Positions 47,348 through 57,249 of a DNA stretch of 64,000 bases are shown one piece after another. Below the pieces are notes generated by a model. The model worked only from the letters and a program-made list of their open reading frames with translations, was not told where the DNA came from and ran no database searches. The first letter of the stretch is position 1. Each line of letters begins with the position of its first letter. The position numbers and the translations under genes were made by a program. The stretch is from Cytophagales bacterium (lineage in GTDB: Bacteria; Bacteroidota; Bacteroidia; Cytophagales; Cyclobacteriaceae), in the NCBI GenBank assembly GCA_020403045.1, contig JADBYK010000012.1:1-64000 (forward strand). The letters are read 5' to 3'.

Positions 47348-47953
47348 TTACTTAGAGTACAACTCGACAATCAACTGCTCGTTGATATTCTCAGGAATAT
47401 CTTGACGGGGGGGAAGATTGATCAATTTTCCTTCCATTTCTTTCATATCCCACTCCAGCCAGTTGTATTTTTTTGCTCCCTGGATAGATAACGAATTATT
47501 GATTGCTTCCAATGATTTTGATTTCTCGCGCACCGCAATTACATCACCTGGTCGTAAGAAAGCTGAAGGTATGTTTAGCACATCGCCATTTACAGTTATA
47601 TGCTTATGTACTACCAATTGACGTGCAGCTCTGCGAGTAGGCGCAACACCTAATCTGTAAACTGTATTGTCTAAGCGTGATTCCAACATTTGTAAAAGCA
47701 CCTCGCCCGTTACGCCTTTCTTAGCCGAAGCCTTGTGAAACGTATTTTCGAATTGGCGCTCTAAAATGCCGTAGATGAATTTTGCTTTTTGCTTTTCAGC
47801 TAACTGCACAGCATATTCTGACTGCTTGCGTTTCTTGCCCTTGCCATGCTGGCCAGCGGGATAATTCTTCTTTGCCAACGTTTTGCTGTCGCCAAAGATA
47901 GGTTCGTTATACCTTCTGGAAATCCTTGTTTTGGGTCCGGTGTACCTTGCCAT
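47348..47953 (-). CDS. rpsD: 30S ribosomal protein S4
   Basis: The 201-residue S4 starts 16S rRNA assembly. The S4 RNA-binding domain is at about 90-155 ([34 protein letters not shown]). The protein has no cysteine in its N-terminal region, so it is the zinc-free form. It is 25 nt from rpoA and 108 nt from rpsK. Confidence 0.97.
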   Translation of the reverse strand: MARYTGPKTRISRRYNEPIFGDSKTLAKKNYPAGQHGKGKKRKQSEYAVQLAEKQKAKFIYGILERQFENTFHKASAKKGVTGEVLLQMLESRLDNTVYRLGVAPTRRAARQLVVHKHITVNGDVLNIPSAFLRPGDVIAVREKSKSLEAINNSLSIQGAKKYNWLEWDMKEMEGKLINLPPRQDIPENINEQLIVELYSK

Positions 47954-48061
47954 ATTCTTATTTTTGATTTTAGATGGACGATTTACGATTTAACTCGGTG
48001 ATCAACCATCATTGTATTTTCCTTTAAAAAATCTGAAATCGTAATTCTCAATTCGTAAATC
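47954..48061. repeat. AT-rich inverted repeat-like spacer between rpsK and rpsD
   Basis: Contains GATTTACGATTT (about 47980-47991) and, inverted, AAATCTGAAATCG with AATTCGTAAATC (48027-48060), of the same style as the repeats at 127 and 44100. No gene is visible. It is the second-longest spacer of the cluster and could reduce expression of rpsD-rpoA-rplQ. Confidence 0.45.
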
Positions 48062-48466
48062 TTACACTCTTCTCTTTTTGGGAGGTCTGCAGCCATTGTG
48101 CGGCATTGGCGTAAAATCTCTTATGATTGTTACTTCAACACCTGATGCTTGAATGCTACGGATAGCAGATTCGCGCCCAGCGCCAGGTCCTTTTACAAAA
48201 ACCTCCACTTTTCGAACACCTAGTTCAAATGCTTTGGTGGCTGCCTCTTGCGCGGCAACCTGTGCAGCATACGGAGTGTTCTTCTTTGAGCCTTTGAAAC
48301 CCATCTTTCCAGCCGATGCCCAAGACACAACTTGTCCTGTAGTATTGGTGATGGAAATGATAATGTTATTGAAGGTGGCGCGAATATGTGCCTGGCCTAT
48401 GGCCTCCACATTGACTACGCGTTTCTTGCTCTTGTCCTTCTTCTTTTCAACTGCAGGTGCTGCCAT
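48062..48466 (-). CDS. rpsK: 30S ribosomal protein S11
   Basis: The 134-residue platform protein has [34 protein letters not shown] and the C-terminal [15 protein letters not shown]. Length includes a short lysine-rich N-terminal extension. Confidence 0.98.
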   Translation of the reverse strand: MAAPAVEKKKDKSKKRVVNVEAIGQAHIRATFNNIIISITNTTGQVVSWASAGKMGFKGSKKNTPYAAQVAAQEAATKAFELGVRKVEVFVKGPGAGRESAIRSIQASGVEVTIIRDFTPMPHNGCRPPKKRRV

Positions 48467-48490
48467 ACGAAAAGTATATTATTTTATTTA

Positions 48491-48871
48491 TTAACCTTTA
48501 ACTGCCTTCTTCTTGTTCGCTACTGTCTTACGCTTACCCTTACGAGTGCGTGAGTTGTTCTTTGTCTTTTGTCCACGCACAGGTAATCCTTTACGGTGAC
48601 GAAGACCTCTATAACAACCAATGTCCATCAATCGCTTAATGCTTAACTGCACTTCCGACTTTAGGGATCCTTCAATTCTAAACTGTTCCGCGATAACGGC
48701 TCGGATTGCGTTCGACTCTTCATCGTTCCACTCCTTCACCTTCTTATCCCAGTCTACTTTTGCCTGAGTAAGTATTTTTTGGGCAGACCTACGGCCAATA
48801 CCAAAAATGTACGTGAGACTAATTTCGCCTCGTTTGTTATCCGGAATGTCAACACCAGCAATACGTGCCAT
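48491..48871 (-). CDS. rpsM: 30S ribosomal protein S13
   Basis: The 126-residue head protein contacts the large subunit and the P-site t[29 protein letters not shown] and [25 protein letters not shown] are diagnostic. Confidence 0.98.
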   Translation of the reverse strand: MARIAGVDIPDNKRGEISLTYIFGIGRRSAQKILTQAKVDWDKKVKEWNDEESNAIRAVIAEQFRIEGSLKSEVQLSIKRLMDIGCYRGLRHRKGLPVRGQKTKNNSRTRKGKRKTVANKKKAVKG

Positions 48872-48873
48872 AA

Positions 48874-48990
48874 TTATCCTTGTCTTTGTTTATACCGTGG
48901 ATTCTTCTTATTAATCACAAATAATTTTCCTTTGCGCCTGATGATTTTACAATCGGCACTCCGTTTTTTTATGGATGCTCTTACTTTCAT
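48874..48990 (-). CDS. rpmJ: 50S ribosomal protein L36
   Basis: A 38-residue frame lies between infA and rpsM and reads [20 protein letters not shown] followed by [18 protein letters not shown]. It is L36, of the cysteine-poor type: only Cys14 remains of the usual zinc-binding Cys3His set. It is too short for most automatic frame lists. The start is 3 nt from the infA stop. Confidence 0.95.
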   Translation of the reverse strand: MKVRASIKKRSADCKIIRRKGKLFVINKKNPRYKQRQG

Positions 48991-48993
48991 AAC

Positions 48994-49212
48994 CTATTTA
49001 TATCTAAACGTTATCCTGCCTTTTGTCAAATCATAGGGCGACATTTCCAACCGCACTTTATCCCCAGGAAGAATTCGGATATAGTGCATCCTCATCTTTC
49101 CGGATATGTGTGCTAATACTTCGTGTCCATTTTCTAACTGTACTTTAAACATTGCGTTAGATAAGGCCTCTTGTATTGTTCCGTCTTGCTCTATCGACTT
49201 TTGTTTCGCCAT
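48994..49212 (-). CDS. infA: translation initiation factor IF-1
   Basis: The 72-residue S1/OB-fold protein binds the 30S A site during initiation. [31 protein letters not shown] and [23 protein letters not shown] are the full IF-1 pattern. The first 22 nt of the gene are shared with the 3' end of map. Confidence 0.98.
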   Translation of the reverse strand: MAKQKSIEQDGTIQEALSNAMFKVQLENGHEVLAHISGKMRMHYIRILPGDKVRLEMSPYDLTKGRITFRYK

Positions 49213-49988
49213 TTAAAACTATAACTCTCTTCTATGTACTCGTGTGTCGTCAAAATCTCCGTCCGATCAGGGAAGATGGCCACCATGTGCTCAAAGTGAG
49301 CTGAAGGTTTCCTGTCTTGTGTCCGGATCGTCCATCCGTCTTTCTCCTGCACTACTTTCTTTGTTCCCATATTGATCATCGGCTCAATGGCAAAAACCAT
49401 CCCCGCCATAATCTTAGGACCCTTTCCCCTCTTTCCGTAGTTTGGCACCTCAGGATCCTCGTGTAAACTTCTCCCAACCCCGTGACCAACTAACTCCCTT
49501 ACCACTCCATAACCAAACTGCTCAACATATGTCTGCACAGCATGACCAATATCTCCTATCCTATTCCCAACCTTTGCTTGAGCAATACCCAAATACAAAG
49601 ATTCGTAAGTTCTATCCAACAACCTCAACGCATCGTCACTCGCACCTTCCAAAGGGTAAGTATAAGCAGAGTCACTATGGAACCCCTTATACAATACTCC
49701 GCAATCAATTGAAACAATGTCCTTCTCTCTCAATTCATACTCTCCGGGAAAACCATGCACCACTGCATCATTTATTGAGATGCAGAGTGAAGCCGGAAAT
49801 GAACCATTATAGTTCAAAAATGAGGGCACTCCATTGTTATCACGTATAAACTCTTCGGCAATGCTATCCAGTTTCTTCGTTTTCACACCGGGCTTTATGG
49901 CCTTCGCTACTTCCGCATGCGCCTTTCCTAAAATCTGGGCGCTTTCTTTAATGATCTGAATATCACTGTCCGTCTTATAGTGAACCAT
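49191..49988 (-). CDS. map: type I methionine aminopeptidase
   Basis: The 265-residue enzyme removes the initiator methionine from new proteins. Metal ligands are in [48 protein letters not shown] and FEHMVAIF. The 3' end overlaps infA by 22 nt; the two therefore must be on one transcript and may be translationally coupled. Confidence 0.97.
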   Translation of the reverse strand: MVHYKTDSDIQIIKESAQILGKAHAEVAKAIKPGVKTKKLDSIAEEFIRDNNGVPSFLNYNGSFPASLCISINDAVVHGFPGEYELREKDIVSIDCGVLYKGFHSDSAYTYPLEGASDDALRLLDRTYESLYLGIAQAKVGNRIGDIGHAVQTYVEQFGYGVVRELVGHGVGRSLHEDPEVPNYGKRGKGPKIMAGMVFAIEPMINMGTKKVVQEKDGWTIRTQDRKPSAHFEHMVAIFPDRTEILTTHEYIEESYSFKWRNKSR

Positions 49989-49994
49989 TCAACT

Positions 49995-51305
49995 TTAAGC
50001 CACAGCAACCTGAGAACGTCCTTTTACTCTACCTGATTTCATCATTCCCTCGTAGTGACGCATTAACAAATAACTTTCTATTTGTTGAAGCGTATCCAAT
50101 ACTACACCCACCAAAATGAGGAGTGAAGTACCACCATAGAAGTAAGCAAAGTTCTGCGTAATGCCTGCCTTCACCGCAAAAGCAGGAAGAATGGCAACAG
50201 CTGCTAACAACAATGCACCTGGTAAAGTAATCTTTGATAAAATACTGTCTATAAATTCTGCCGTCTGCTTTCCTGGCTTAATACCCGGAACAAACCCACC
50301 ATTTCTTTTCAAGTTCTCAGCAATGTCATTAGATGGTACTGTGATGGCTGTATAAAAGAATGTAAAAATGATAATCAATGAAGCAAACAGCAAGTTGTAT
50401 TGCCATGATGTAAAATCTGCGAAGGTAGTACCCACATAGGCACTTACATCGCTGTCTCTCCAAATTTGTGCAACCAATGGTGGAATGAACATCAACGCTT
50501 GCGCGAAGATGATCGGCATTACACCGGCAGAATTCAATTTCAAAGGAATAAAATCACGCTTACCTCCATACAGTTTGTTACCTACGACTTGCTTCGCATA
50601 TTGAACGGGTATTCTGCGAACTGCCTGCGTCATCGCGATTACTCCAACTACCACAAAGAATAAAGCAAGTGCTTCAATGATCAACAACAATCCACCGCTA
50701 AGGCCTTTTGTATCGGCCTCTTGATAGATCGCAGCAGGGAAACGAGAAACGATTCCAATCATAATTAGCATGCTGATCCCGTTGCCAATACCTTTATCTG
50801 TGATGCGCTCACCGAGCCACATACAGAACATGGTTCCGGCTACTATAATTATCATTGATGAAATCGTGAAAAACAAGCCAGGATTAATAATTGCCTCGTC
50901 ATTTACTGTTGCGCGTAGGTAACCGTATGACTGCGCAGCCGTAATAAGGATCGTCAACACACGAGTAAACTGATTTAATTTTTTTCGCCCACTATCCCCT
51001 TCTTTCTGCATTTTAGAAAAATGAGGAACTGCTACCGTCAACAATTGCACAACAATAGAAGCGGAAATGTAAGGCATAATGCCCAATGCAAAAATGGAAG
51101 CTCGACTAAATGAACCACCCAGGAAGGTATTCAAGAAATCAAAGATTCCACCCTGATTACCTGTTAATAAATTCGGGTCTACACCAGGTAAAACGATATA
51201 AGACCCTAATCGAAAAATAATGAGGAAGCCCATCGTGTTAAGAATTCTTACACGAAGATCTTCGATCGCAAAAATGTTCTTTATAGTTGTAAAGAAACGC
51301 TTCAT
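49995..51305 (-). CDS. secY: protein translocase channel subunit SecY
   Basis: The 436-residue membrane protein with ten predicted helices forms the SecYEG channel. LRVRILNTMGFLIIFRLGSYI, GNGISMLIMIGIVSRFP and the region ITVPSNDIAENLKRNGGFVPGIKPGKQT are characteristic. The spacer to map is only 6 nt. Confidence 0.98.
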   Translation of the reverse strand: MKRFFTTIKNIFAIEDLRVRILNTMGFLIIFRLGSYIVLPGVDPNLLTGNQGGIFDFLNTFLGGSFSRASIFALGIMPYISASIVVQLLTVAVPHFSKMQKEGDSGRKKLNQFTRVLTILITAAQSYGYLRATVNDEAIINPGLFFTISSMIIIVAGTMFCMWLGERITDKGIGNGISMLIMIGIVSRFPAAIYQEADTKGLSGGLLLIIEALALFFVVVGVIAMTQAVRRIPVQYAKQVVGNKLYGGKRDFIPLKLNSAGVMPIIFAQALMFIPPLVAQIWRDSDVSAYVGTTFADFTSWQYNLLFASLIIIFTFFYTAITVPSNDIAENLKRNGGFVPGIKPGKQTAEFIDSILSKITLPGALLLAAVAILPAFAVKAGITQNFAYFYGGTSLLILVGVVLDTLQQIESYLLMRHYEGMMKSGRVKGRSQVAVA

Positions 51306-51752
51306 CTATTTCTTGGTTGTGGCGCTACCGCCTGCTGTTTCAATGGCTTTCGTTGCAGTTTCAGAAAATGAATGTGCTTCCACATTTACTTTCGCCTTCA
51401 ATTCGCCACGACCCAATACTTTTACTCTGTCTTTCTTGCCAACAATTCCATTGTCGATCATCAACTGAATGCTCAATGAAGAGGCACTAGTCTTTTTTGC
51501 CAATTCTTCTAAGGCATCCAAATTGATTGCTTTGAAGGTGATTTTGTTGTTATTCTTAAAACCAAATTTTGGTACGCGTCTCTGAAGTGGCATCTGTCCA
51601 CCTTCGAAACCACTTTTCTTACTATTACCAGAACGAGATTGTGCTCCTTTGTGACCACGACCTGCGGTACTACCGCCAGAACCTTGTCCGCGACCCAATC
51701 TCTTATTTGTTCTTACCGATCCTTCGGCCGGTTTAAGTGTGTGCAGCTTCAT
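51306..51752 (-). CDS. rplO: 50S ribosomal protein L15
   Basis: The 148-residue late-assembly protein has KRLGRGQGSGGSTAGRGHKGAQSRSG and FEGGQMPLQRRVPKFGF. It abuts secY directly (51306/51305). Confidence 0.98.
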   Translation of the reverse strand: MKLHTLKPAEGSVRTNKRLGRGQGSGGSTAGRGHKGAQSRSGNSKKSGFEGGQMPLQRRVPKFGFKNNNKITFKAINLDALEELAKKTSASSLSIQLMIDNGIVGKKDRVKVLGRGELKAKVNVEAHSFSETATKAIETAGGSATTKK

Positions 51753-51753
51753 C

Positions 51754-51933
51754 TTATAATTCTGTTACGCTCACTAAATGACTAACTTTTTTTACCATCC
51801 CCTGTATCTGCGGAGTGTACTCCACTTCCACCGACTTGTTGATCCTGCCTAGACCCAACGACTGAATAGTGCGCTGTTGCGTATCAGGTCTCTTGATCAT
51901 GCTACGGGTCTGGGTGATTTTAACTTTTGCCAT
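51754..51933 (-). CDS. rpmD: 50S ribosomal protein L30
   Basis: A 59-codon frame lies between rplO and rpsE: MAKVKITQTRSMIKRPDTQQ, then RTIQSLGLGRINKSVEVEYT and a short end. This is the L30 pattern with KxLGLGR. One base separates its stop from the rplO ATG. Confidence 0.95.
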   Translation of the reverse strand: MAKVKITQTRSMIKRPDTQQRTIQSLGLGRINKSVEVEYTPQIQGMVKKVSHLVSVTEL

Positions 51934-51938
51934 GGGTA

Positions 51939-52457
51939 TTAACCGTTAAAAACTTTTGATAAAGAAACACCACGATTTCTAGCGATGGTTTGAGGATCGC
52001 GCATCGTTGTCAACGCCTTAAAAGTTGCTTTCACCACGTTATGTGGGTTGGATGAACCCTTCGATTTTGCCAACACATTATGTACTCCCGCGCTTTCCAA
52101 AACTGCACGCATCGCACCACCTGCAATTACACCTGTACCTGGTGAGGCTGGCTTCAAAAGAACAAATCCACCACCAAACTTGCCAAGTGACTCATGTGGA
52201 ACAGTGCCTTTAATGATCGGCACTTTTACCAAGTGCTTTTTTGCGTCATCTATTCCTTTGGTAATGGCGTCAGTTACCTCATTAGCTTTACCTAATCCGT
52301 AACCTACTACTCCATTTCCATCTCCTACCACCACAATGGCAGCGAAACTAAATCTTCTACCACCTTTCACCACTTTGGCTACACGCTGGATGGCAACCAC
52401 CTTTTCTTTAAGGTCGATTTCACTGGCTTTTACTGTGCTGACGTTACTTTGTGTCAT
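51939..52457 (-). CDS. rpsE: 30S ribosomal protein S5
   Basis: The 172-residue protein with two domains aids translational accuracy. [33 protein letters not shown] and [34 protein letters not shown] are conserved. Confidence 0.98.
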   Translation of the reverse strand: MTQSNVSTVKASEIDLKEKVVAIQRVAKVVKGGRRFSFAAIVVVGDGNGVVGYGLGKANEVTDAITKGIDDAKKHLVKVPIIKGTVPHESLGKFGGGFVLLKPASPGTGVIAGGAMRAVLESAGVHNVLAKSKGSSNPHNVVKATFKALTTMRDPQTIARNRGVSLSKVFNG

Positions 52458-52461
52458 GCTA

Positions 52462-52809
52462 TTAAAAATTTAAGCCTCCCTCTCTGGCACCTTCGGCCAA
52501 AGCTTTAATGTTACCGTGATATAAATAACCGTTGCGGTCAAATACGATGTCCTTAATTCCGCTGGCCAATGCTTTTTCGGCTAATTTCTGACCCACTGTC
52601 TTTGAAATGGTCAGAGTTACTCCGCCTTTCTTGTCAAGATCTTTTGAAGAAGTAGCAAGAAGAGTATGTCCTTTCGCATCATCAATTACTTGGGCATAGA
52701 TTGCTTTATTGCTTTTGAAAACAGAAAGTCTCGGACGAGCCGAAGTTCCTTCCAGTTTTTTGCGGATCCCTTTTTTTATCCGAAGCCTTCTCACTTTAAT
52801 ATTTGGCAT
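52462..52809 (-). CDS. rplR: 50S ribosomal protein L18
   Basis: The 115-residue protein binds 5S r[29 protein letters not shown] and [26 protein letters not shown] identify it. Spacing to rpsE is 4 nt. Confidence 0.98.
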   Translation of the reverse strand: MPNIKVRRLRIKKGIRKKLEGTSARPRLSVFKSNKAIYAQVIDDAKGHTLLATSSKDLDKKGGVTLTISKTVGQKLAEKALASGIKDIVFDRNGYLYHGNIKALAEGAREGGLNF

Positions 52810-52817
52810 ACCTTCTA

Positions 52818-53375
52818 TTATTTAGCTGCTGCTTTACCAGCTTTTCTACGAACAAACTCACCAACATAACGAATACCCTTTCCTTTGTAAGGTTCAACGC
52901 TGCGCAACGATTTTATCTTGGCAGCTACCTGACCGATCAATTGCTTGTCGGTTCCTTCCAACGTGATAATAGGATTTTGTCCTTTCTCTTGAGTGGCCAC
53001 TACTTTTAGTTCAGAAGGAACAGCCAAGATCACGCTGTGTGAATACCCTAAACTCAAGTCCAACAAGTTGCCTTGTGCCGTAGCCTTGAAACCCACTCCA
53101 ATTACTTCTAATTGTCTCTTATAACCAGTGCTAACACCCTCGACCATATTAGCGATGAGAGAGCGATACAATCCGTGCATAGCCTTGTGTCTCTTCTGCT
53201 CGGTCGGGCGATGAACCACAATGTTTCCCTCTTCCAGGGTAATTTTAAAATCTGCATCAATGAGTTGCTTCAACTCACCTTTGGGTCCTTTCACTGTAAC
53301 TTTATGGTCTGCTTCCGCAAACGTGAATGTTACACCTTTGGGAAGTTCTATTGGAAGTCTACCTATTCGTGACAT
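52818..53375 (-). CDS. rplF: 50S ribosomal protein L6
   Basis: The 185-residue protein stabilises the sarcin-ricin and stalk base region. SRIGRLPIELPKGVTFTF, GVSTGYKRQLEVIGVGF and PYKGKGIRYVGEFVRRKAGKA are family signatures. Confidence 0.98.
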   Translation of the reverse strand: MSRIGRLPIELPKGVTFTFAEADHKVTVKGPKGELKQLIDADFKITLEEGNIVVHRPTEQKRHKAMHGLYRSLIANMVEGVSTGYKRQLEVIGVGFKATAQGNLLDLSLGYSHSVILAVPSELKVVATQEKGQNPIITLEGTDKQLIGQVAAKIKSLRSVEPYKGKGIRYVGEFVRRKAGKAAAK

Positions 53376-53387
53376 GACGTTGTATAA

Positions 53388-53792
53388 TTAATAGATATAA
53401 CATAAAACCTCTCCACCTACATTCAATGCCTTTGCTTCTTTGTCGGTGATGACACCTTTAGAAGTTGACAGAATGGCAATGCCTAAGCCGTTCAATACCT
53501 TTGGAAGTCGATCAGCTCCTTTGTACTGGCGTAAACCAGGTGAACTGACACGATCCAGCTTGGTAATAGCGGACTCCTTTGTTTCAGGGTTATACTTCAA
53601 AGCAATCTTAATGTTGCCTTGCTTATTGTCCGTTTCCTCGAACTTGTAGTTTAGGATGTACCCTTTGTCAAAAAGAACCTTTGTTACTTCTTTCTTTAGA
53701 TTAGAAGCAGGCACTTCCACTACACGGTGACGAGCCTTGATGGCGTTGCGCAACCGGGTTAAATAATCTGCAATTGGATCAGTAGTCTTCAT
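53388..53792 (-). CDS. rpsH: 30S ribosomal protein S8
   Basis: The 134-residue protein binds the central domain of 16S rRNA and is an autoregulator of the spc operon in E. coli. [27 protein letters not shown] and the C-terminal [26 protein letters not shown] are diagnostic. I chose the ATG at 53792; a longer frame to 53924 runs through the promoter and leader and is not credible. Confidence 0.97.
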   Translation of the reverse strand: MKTTDPIADYLTRLRNAIKARHRVVEVPASNLKKEVTKVLFDKGYILNYKFEETDNKQGNIKIALKYNPETKESAITKLDRVSSPGLRQYKGADRLPKVLNGLGIAILSTSKGVITDKEAKALNVGGEVLCYIY

Positions 53793-53813
53793 TTCACTTT
53801 TCTTTAAAAAGCA

Positions 53814-53836
53814 AGCCCCATTTTTTGAACGGGGCT
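53814..53836 (-). other. stem-loop at the 5' end of the predicted rpsH leader
   Basis: AGCCCC (53836-53831, minus strand) pairs with GGGGCT (53819-53814) around an 11-nt loop and is followed by GCTTTTTAAAG. It lies directly downstream of the predicted transcription start. It may stabilise the transcript, or act as an attenuator bound by S8; neither is shown. Confidence 0.5.
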
Positions 53837-53837
53837 G

Positions 53838-53868
53838 CAAAGATAAATAACAATTATTGTTATCCAAA
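53838..53868 (-). promoter_or_regulatory. strong Bacteroidota-type promoter before rpsH
   Basis: The minus strand has TTTG (53868-53865), 19 bp spacer, then TATCTTTG (53845-53838), an exact fit to TTTG-N19-TAnnTTTG. The spacer itself carries an odd-length palindrome, ATAACAATTATTGTTAT (53847-53863), which could be an operator. It would start transcription about 38 nt before the rpsH ATG. Confidence 0.8.
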
Positions 53869-53882
53869 CTGTTACCCGGTTT

Positions 53883-53907
53883 CATCCTGACGTTTACAGT
53901 CAGGATG
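53883..53907 (-). repeat. hairpin between rpsN and the rpsH promoter
   Basis: CATCCTGAC (53907-53899 complement) pairs perfectly with GTCAGGATG around GTTTACA (7 nt), a 9-bp stem. No T run follows, so it is not a classical terminator. It may be a repeat element or separate the two halves of the cluster. Confidence 0.55.
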
Positions 53908-53961
53908 ACCTCGGTACTCAGCAACCAATAAATTTTAAGCCTTTGGCAGGCTAAAACAAGC

Positions 53962-54231
53962 TTACCAGCTTGACTTAGTTATGCCAGGGATTTTTCCCTC
54001 ACTCGCCAATTGGCGAAACTGATTACGACAAATGCCAAACTTCGCCATATAGCCTCTGGGGCGTCCGGTAAGCTTGCATCTGCTATGTAGCCTTACTTTT
54101 GACGAGCTTCTTGGAAGTTTATCCAATCCAACCCAGTCTTGAGCTTCCTTAAGCGCAGCACGTTTTTTGGCGTAGCGCTCTACTAATCTTAACTTCTTTT
54201 TGTCTCTTGCGATGACTGCTAACTTTGCCAT
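53962..54231 (-). CDS. rpsN: 30S ribosomal protein S14
   Basis: The 89-residue S14 has [23 protein letters not shown] and [26 protein letters not shown]. It has two cysteines and so is not the zinc-binding form, which needs four. ATG at 54231; the frame extends to 54264 without support. Confidence 0.96.
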   Translation of the reverse strand: MAKLAVIARDKKKLRLVERYAKKRAALKEAQDWVGLDKLPRSSSKVRLHSRCKLTGRPRGYMAKFGICRNQFRQLASEGKIPGITKSSW

Positions 54232-54235
54232 GCTA

Positions 54236-54787
54236 TTAGTTTTTAGTGACGAAAGGCATACCAAATGCTTTCAATAATTCGTAGCTCTCCTCATCCGTAG
54301 GTGCGGTAGTTACGAAGGTGATATCCATTCCATTAATTTTCTGAACCTTATCAATAGAAATCTCTGGGAAAATGATCTGCTCCTTCACGCCCAGTGTATA
54401 ATTTCCACGTCCATCAAATCCTTTGTCATTCACTCCTTTAAAATCTCTCACGCGAGGAAGAGCGATGTTCATCAAACGATCCATGAATTCATACATTCTA
54501 TCTCCACGCAAAGTTACCTTAGCGCCAATCGCTTGGTTACCACGTAACTTAAAGTTAGAAATGTCTTTCTTCGACTTGGTTGAGACAGCTTTTTGACCAG
54601 AAATAGTTGTAAGCTCTTCAACGCCTACTTCAATCAATTTCTTATCAGCTACAGCTGCGCCAATACCTTTGTTGATACAAATCTTTTCGATCTTGGGTAC
54701 CTGCATTACTGACTTATACTGAAACTTCTGTTTCAGGCCAGGAACGATTTCCTTGAGGTATTTTGCTTTTAATCTTGGTGTTGCCAT
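54236..54787 (-). CDS. rplE: 50S ribosomal protein L5
   Basis: The 183-residue protein binds 5S rRNA and the P-site t[43 protein letters not shown] and [23 protein letters not shown] are typical. Its ATG overlaps the rplX stop by one base. Confidence 0.98.
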   Translation of the reverse strand: MATPRLKAKYLKEIVPGLKQKFQYKSVMQVPKIEKICINKGIGAAVADKKLIEVGVEELTTISGQKAVSTKSKKDISNFKLRGNQAIGAKVTLRGDRMYEFMDRLMNIALPRVRDFKGVNDKGFDGRGNYTLGVKEQIIFPEISIDKVQKINGMDITFVTTAPTDEESYELLKAFGMPFVTKN

Positions 54788-55128
54788 TACTTTATAAATT
54801 CACCTGTTTTCTTAGAAAATCTTTGAAGCTTTCCTTTTTCATTCAATTTCCGACCCGTACGAACAGCTTTACCCGTTCCCGGCTCAACTAGCATCAAGTT
54901 ACTGATGTGAATCGTACCTTCCATCTTCTTAATACCTCCTTCCGGCTTGCCGGCAGTTGGCTTCTGATGTTTGGTAACGATATTAATTCCCTCCACAATA
55001 GCGCGGCTCTTATCCGCAATGATTTCCAATACTTTTCCAGTCTTGGTTCGGTCATTGCCTGTCAACACTTTCACAGTGTCGCCTTTCCGGATGTGCAGTT
55101 TCTGCTGCTTGTTTGATTTTCTTTCCAT
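54787..55128 (-). CDS. rplX: 50S ribosomal protein L24
   Basis: The 113-residue assembly initiator has [26 protein letters not shown], the KOW motif, and [22 protein letters not shown]. Spacing to rplN is 4 nt. Confidence 0.98.
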   Translation of the reverse strand: MERKSNKQQKLHIRKGDTVKVLTGNDRTKTGKVLEIIADKSRAIVEGINIVTKHQKPTAGKPEGGIKKMEGTIHISNLMLVEPGTGKAVRTGRKLNEKGKLQRFSKKTGEFIK

Positions 55129-55132
55129 ATGA

Positions 55133-55501
55133 CTATAATACTTCAGGAGCCAAAGAGATAATTTTCATGAATTGCTTTTCACGAAGTTCACGAGCTACCG
55201 GGCCAAAAATACGTGTGCCTCTTGGCTCATCTTGGGGATTCAAAAGAACAGCCGCATTGTCTTCAAACCGAATATAAGATCCGTCTTTTCTTCTGATTTC
55301 CTTTTTCGTGCGAACGATCACAGCCTTTGACACTGTACCTTTCTTGATTTGGCTCGTAGGGATGGCTGATTTAACGGTCACCACTATTTTGTCGCCCACG
55401 CTAGCTGAACGTCTACGCGTTCCTCCCAGCACATGCAAACACAATACTTCTTTTGCGCCACTATTATCGGCTACTGTGAGCCTTGATTCTGTCTGTATCA
55501 T
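55133..55501 (-). CDS. rplN: 50S ribosomal protein L14
   Basis: The 122-residue protein forms bridge B8. [27 protein letters not shown] and [27 protein letters not shown] are diagnostic. Confidence 0.98.
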   Translation of the reverse strand: MIQTESRLTVADNSGAKEVLCLHVLGGTRRRSASVGDKIVVTVKSAIPTSQIKKGTVSKAVIVRTKKEIRRKDGSYIRFEDNAAVLLNPQDEPRGTRIFGPVARELREKQFMKIISLAPEVL

Positions 55502-55503
55502 GA

Positions 55504-55764
55504 TTACTTCGCTTTTTCAACTATTTCAACCAATCTCCATCTCTTACTCTTGCTCAATGGGCGTGTCTCCATAATGCGAACCGTATCTCCAATACCGGCC
55601 TCATTTTTTTCGTCATGCGCCATGAACTTGGTTGTCTTGTTCATGAACTTTCCATAGATCGGATGTTTCACCTTTCTATCAATGGCAACCGTGATTGACT
55701 TAGTCATTTTATTACTCGTCACCCTGCCTACCTTTTCTTTTCTGAGGTTACGCTCCGCTTCCAT
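55504..55764 (-). CDS. rpsQ: 30S ribosomal protein S17
   Basis: The 86-residue OB-fold protein has [28 protein letters not shown] and [25 protein letters not shown]. The spacer to rplN is 2 nt. Confidence 0.98.
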   Translation of the reverse strand: MEAERNLRKEKVGRVTSNKMTKSITVAIDRKVKHPIYGKFMNKTTKFMAHDEKNEAGIGDTVRIMETRPLSKSKRWRLVEIVEKAK

Positions 55765-55771
55765 GAAATTA

Positions 55772-55963
55772 TTATTTTGATTCCTTTGCTGTCAATTCTG
55801 TTTTCAATCTCGCTACCAACTTGCGAGCCTCTTTAATCTTCATTGGATTTTCAATAGATGAAATCTGATGGGCAAATTTTATTTTGCGCAAGTTTTCCTT
55901 TTCACTTCCAATTTTCTCTTTCAGCTCAGCTACCGTAAGCCCTTTGATTTCAGTATTTTTCAT
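55772..55963 (-). CDS. rpmC: 50S ribosomal protein L29
   Basis: The 63-residue helical-hairpin protein near the exit tunnel has [26 protein letters not shown] and [18 protein letters not shown]. One base separates it from rplP. Confidence 0.96.
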   Translation of the reverse strand: MKNTEIKGLTVAELKEKIGSEKENLRKIKFAHQISSIENPMKIKEARKLVARLKTELTAKESK

Positions 55964-55964
55964 T

Positions 55965-56399
55965 TTATTTCTTCTCTACTTGTTCTACAAAATCTCTGCG
56001 AACGGTAAAGCGCGTTTTCAACGGTAATTTGCCATCCGCCAATGCCAATGCTTTTTTAGCCGTTGCCATGGTTACGCCACCCGCTTCAAATATGATGGTG
56101 CCCGGCTTAATGACCGCAACCCAATATTCTGGAGCTCCTTTACCTTTACCCATACGCACCTCAGCAGGTTTGCGGGTAATTGGTTTATCAGGAAATACTC
56201 GGATCCATACTTGCCCTTCGCGCTTCATTTCGCGTGTAACCGCCACACGAGCTGCCTCGAGTTGACGAGCGGTTAGCCAACATGGCTCCAGCGCTTTCAA
56301 TGCAAAAGATCCAAAAGCGATTTGATGCCCACGTGTGGCCAATCCCTTGGACTTTCCTTTTTGCATTTTCCTAAACTTGGTACGTTTTGGTTGTAACAT
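55965..56399 (-). CDS. rplP: 50S ribosomal protein L16
   Basis: The 144-residue A-site region protein has [56 protein letters not shown] and [16 protein letters not shown]. Normal length. Confidence 0.98.
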   Translation of the reverse strand: MLQPKRTKFRKMQKGKSKGLATRGHQIAFGSFALKALEPCWLTARQLEAARVAVTREMKREGQVWIRVFPDKPITRKPAEVRMGKGKGAPEYWVAVIKPGTIIFEAGGVTMATAKKALALADGKLPLKTRFTVRRDFVEQVEKK

Positions 56400-56424
56400 G
56401 ATTCGCTACTTTATAAATCTTCAA

Positions 56425-57249
56425 TTATCTTTTTCCACCTGTTCTTCTGTCGCCACCACCACGAGGGCCACCACTTCTTTCGTTACGATCACCTCCTCTT
56501 TCGTTTCTTCCTCCACGATCATTACCGCCTCTTCTTCTATCCGGTCCACCAGCCGGTGCTCCTCCCTTATTTTCTCCTGTAGCATTGCTTACCATTCCGA
56601 CATTCGGAGAAAGGTCACGCTTACCATACACTTCACCTTTAAAAATCCAAACCTTGATGCCGATTTTGCCATACACAGTTTGAGCTTCGGATATTGCATA
56701 ATCAATATCTGCACGTAGCGTGTGAAGAGGAATTCTACCTTCCTTGTATTGTTCTGTTCTGGCCATATCAGCCCCTGCCAAACGACCCGACAATTTCACT
56801 TTTATACCTTCTGCACCAACACGCATTGTAGAAGCAATTGCCTGTTTCATCGCCCTGCGATAAGAAATCCGAGCTTCTAATTGTTGTGCTATAGATTCAC
56901 CTACCAATCGAGCATCCATCTCCGGACGCTTAATTTCAAAGATGTTGATCTGTACATCTTTCTTAGTAAGGTTTTTTAACTCTTCCTTAATCTTATCAAC
57001 CTCCGTTCCTCCTTTTCCAATAACAACGCCAGGACGCGCTGTGTGGATGGTAATCGTAATTCTCTTAGAGCTACTGCGCTCAATAACAACTTTGGCAATA
57101 CCACCTTTTTGAATACGCGCATCGACATACTTTCTGATCATGTGGTCTTCGACCAATTTGTCAGAGAAATCTTTGCCTCCGTACCAAGCTGAGTCCCAGC
57201 CGCGTACTACGCCTAATCTAAAACCTACAGGATTAATCTTTTGTCCCAT
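56425..57249 (-). CDS. rpsC: 30S ribosomal protein S3 with arginine-glycine-rich tail
   Basis: The 274-residue protein lines the mRNA entry channel. The KH domain (about 38-106, GKGG at 78-81) and the C-terminal S3 domain (to about 210) are normal. Beyond 228 comes a 46-residue Arg-Gly-Asn-Asp-rich tail with repeats such as [19 protein letters not shown], absent in E. coli (233 residues). Similar extensions occur in some Bacteroidota. The ATG overlaps the rplV stop by one base. Confidence 0.97.
   Translation of the reverse strand: MGQKINPVGFRLGVVRGWDSAWYGGKDFSDKLVEDHMIRKYVDARIQKGGIAKVVIERSSSKRITITIHTARPGVVIGKGGTEVDKIKEELKNLTKKDVQINIFEIKRPEMDARLVGESIAQQLEARISYRRAMKQAIASTMRVGAEGIKVKLSGRLAGADMARTEQYKEGRIPLHTLRADIDYAISEAQTVYGKIGIKVWIFKGEVYGKRDLSPNVGMVSNATGENKGGAPAGGPDRRRGGNDRGGRNERGGDRNERSGGPRGGGDRRTGGKR

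Noticed and set aside
49442-49849. 135-codon plus-strand frame opposite map
   Set aside because: It is fully antisense to conserved metal-binding motifs of methionine aminopeptidase.
53793-53924. Longer rpsH frame
   Set aside because: It runs through a promoter and hairpin and is not part of S8.
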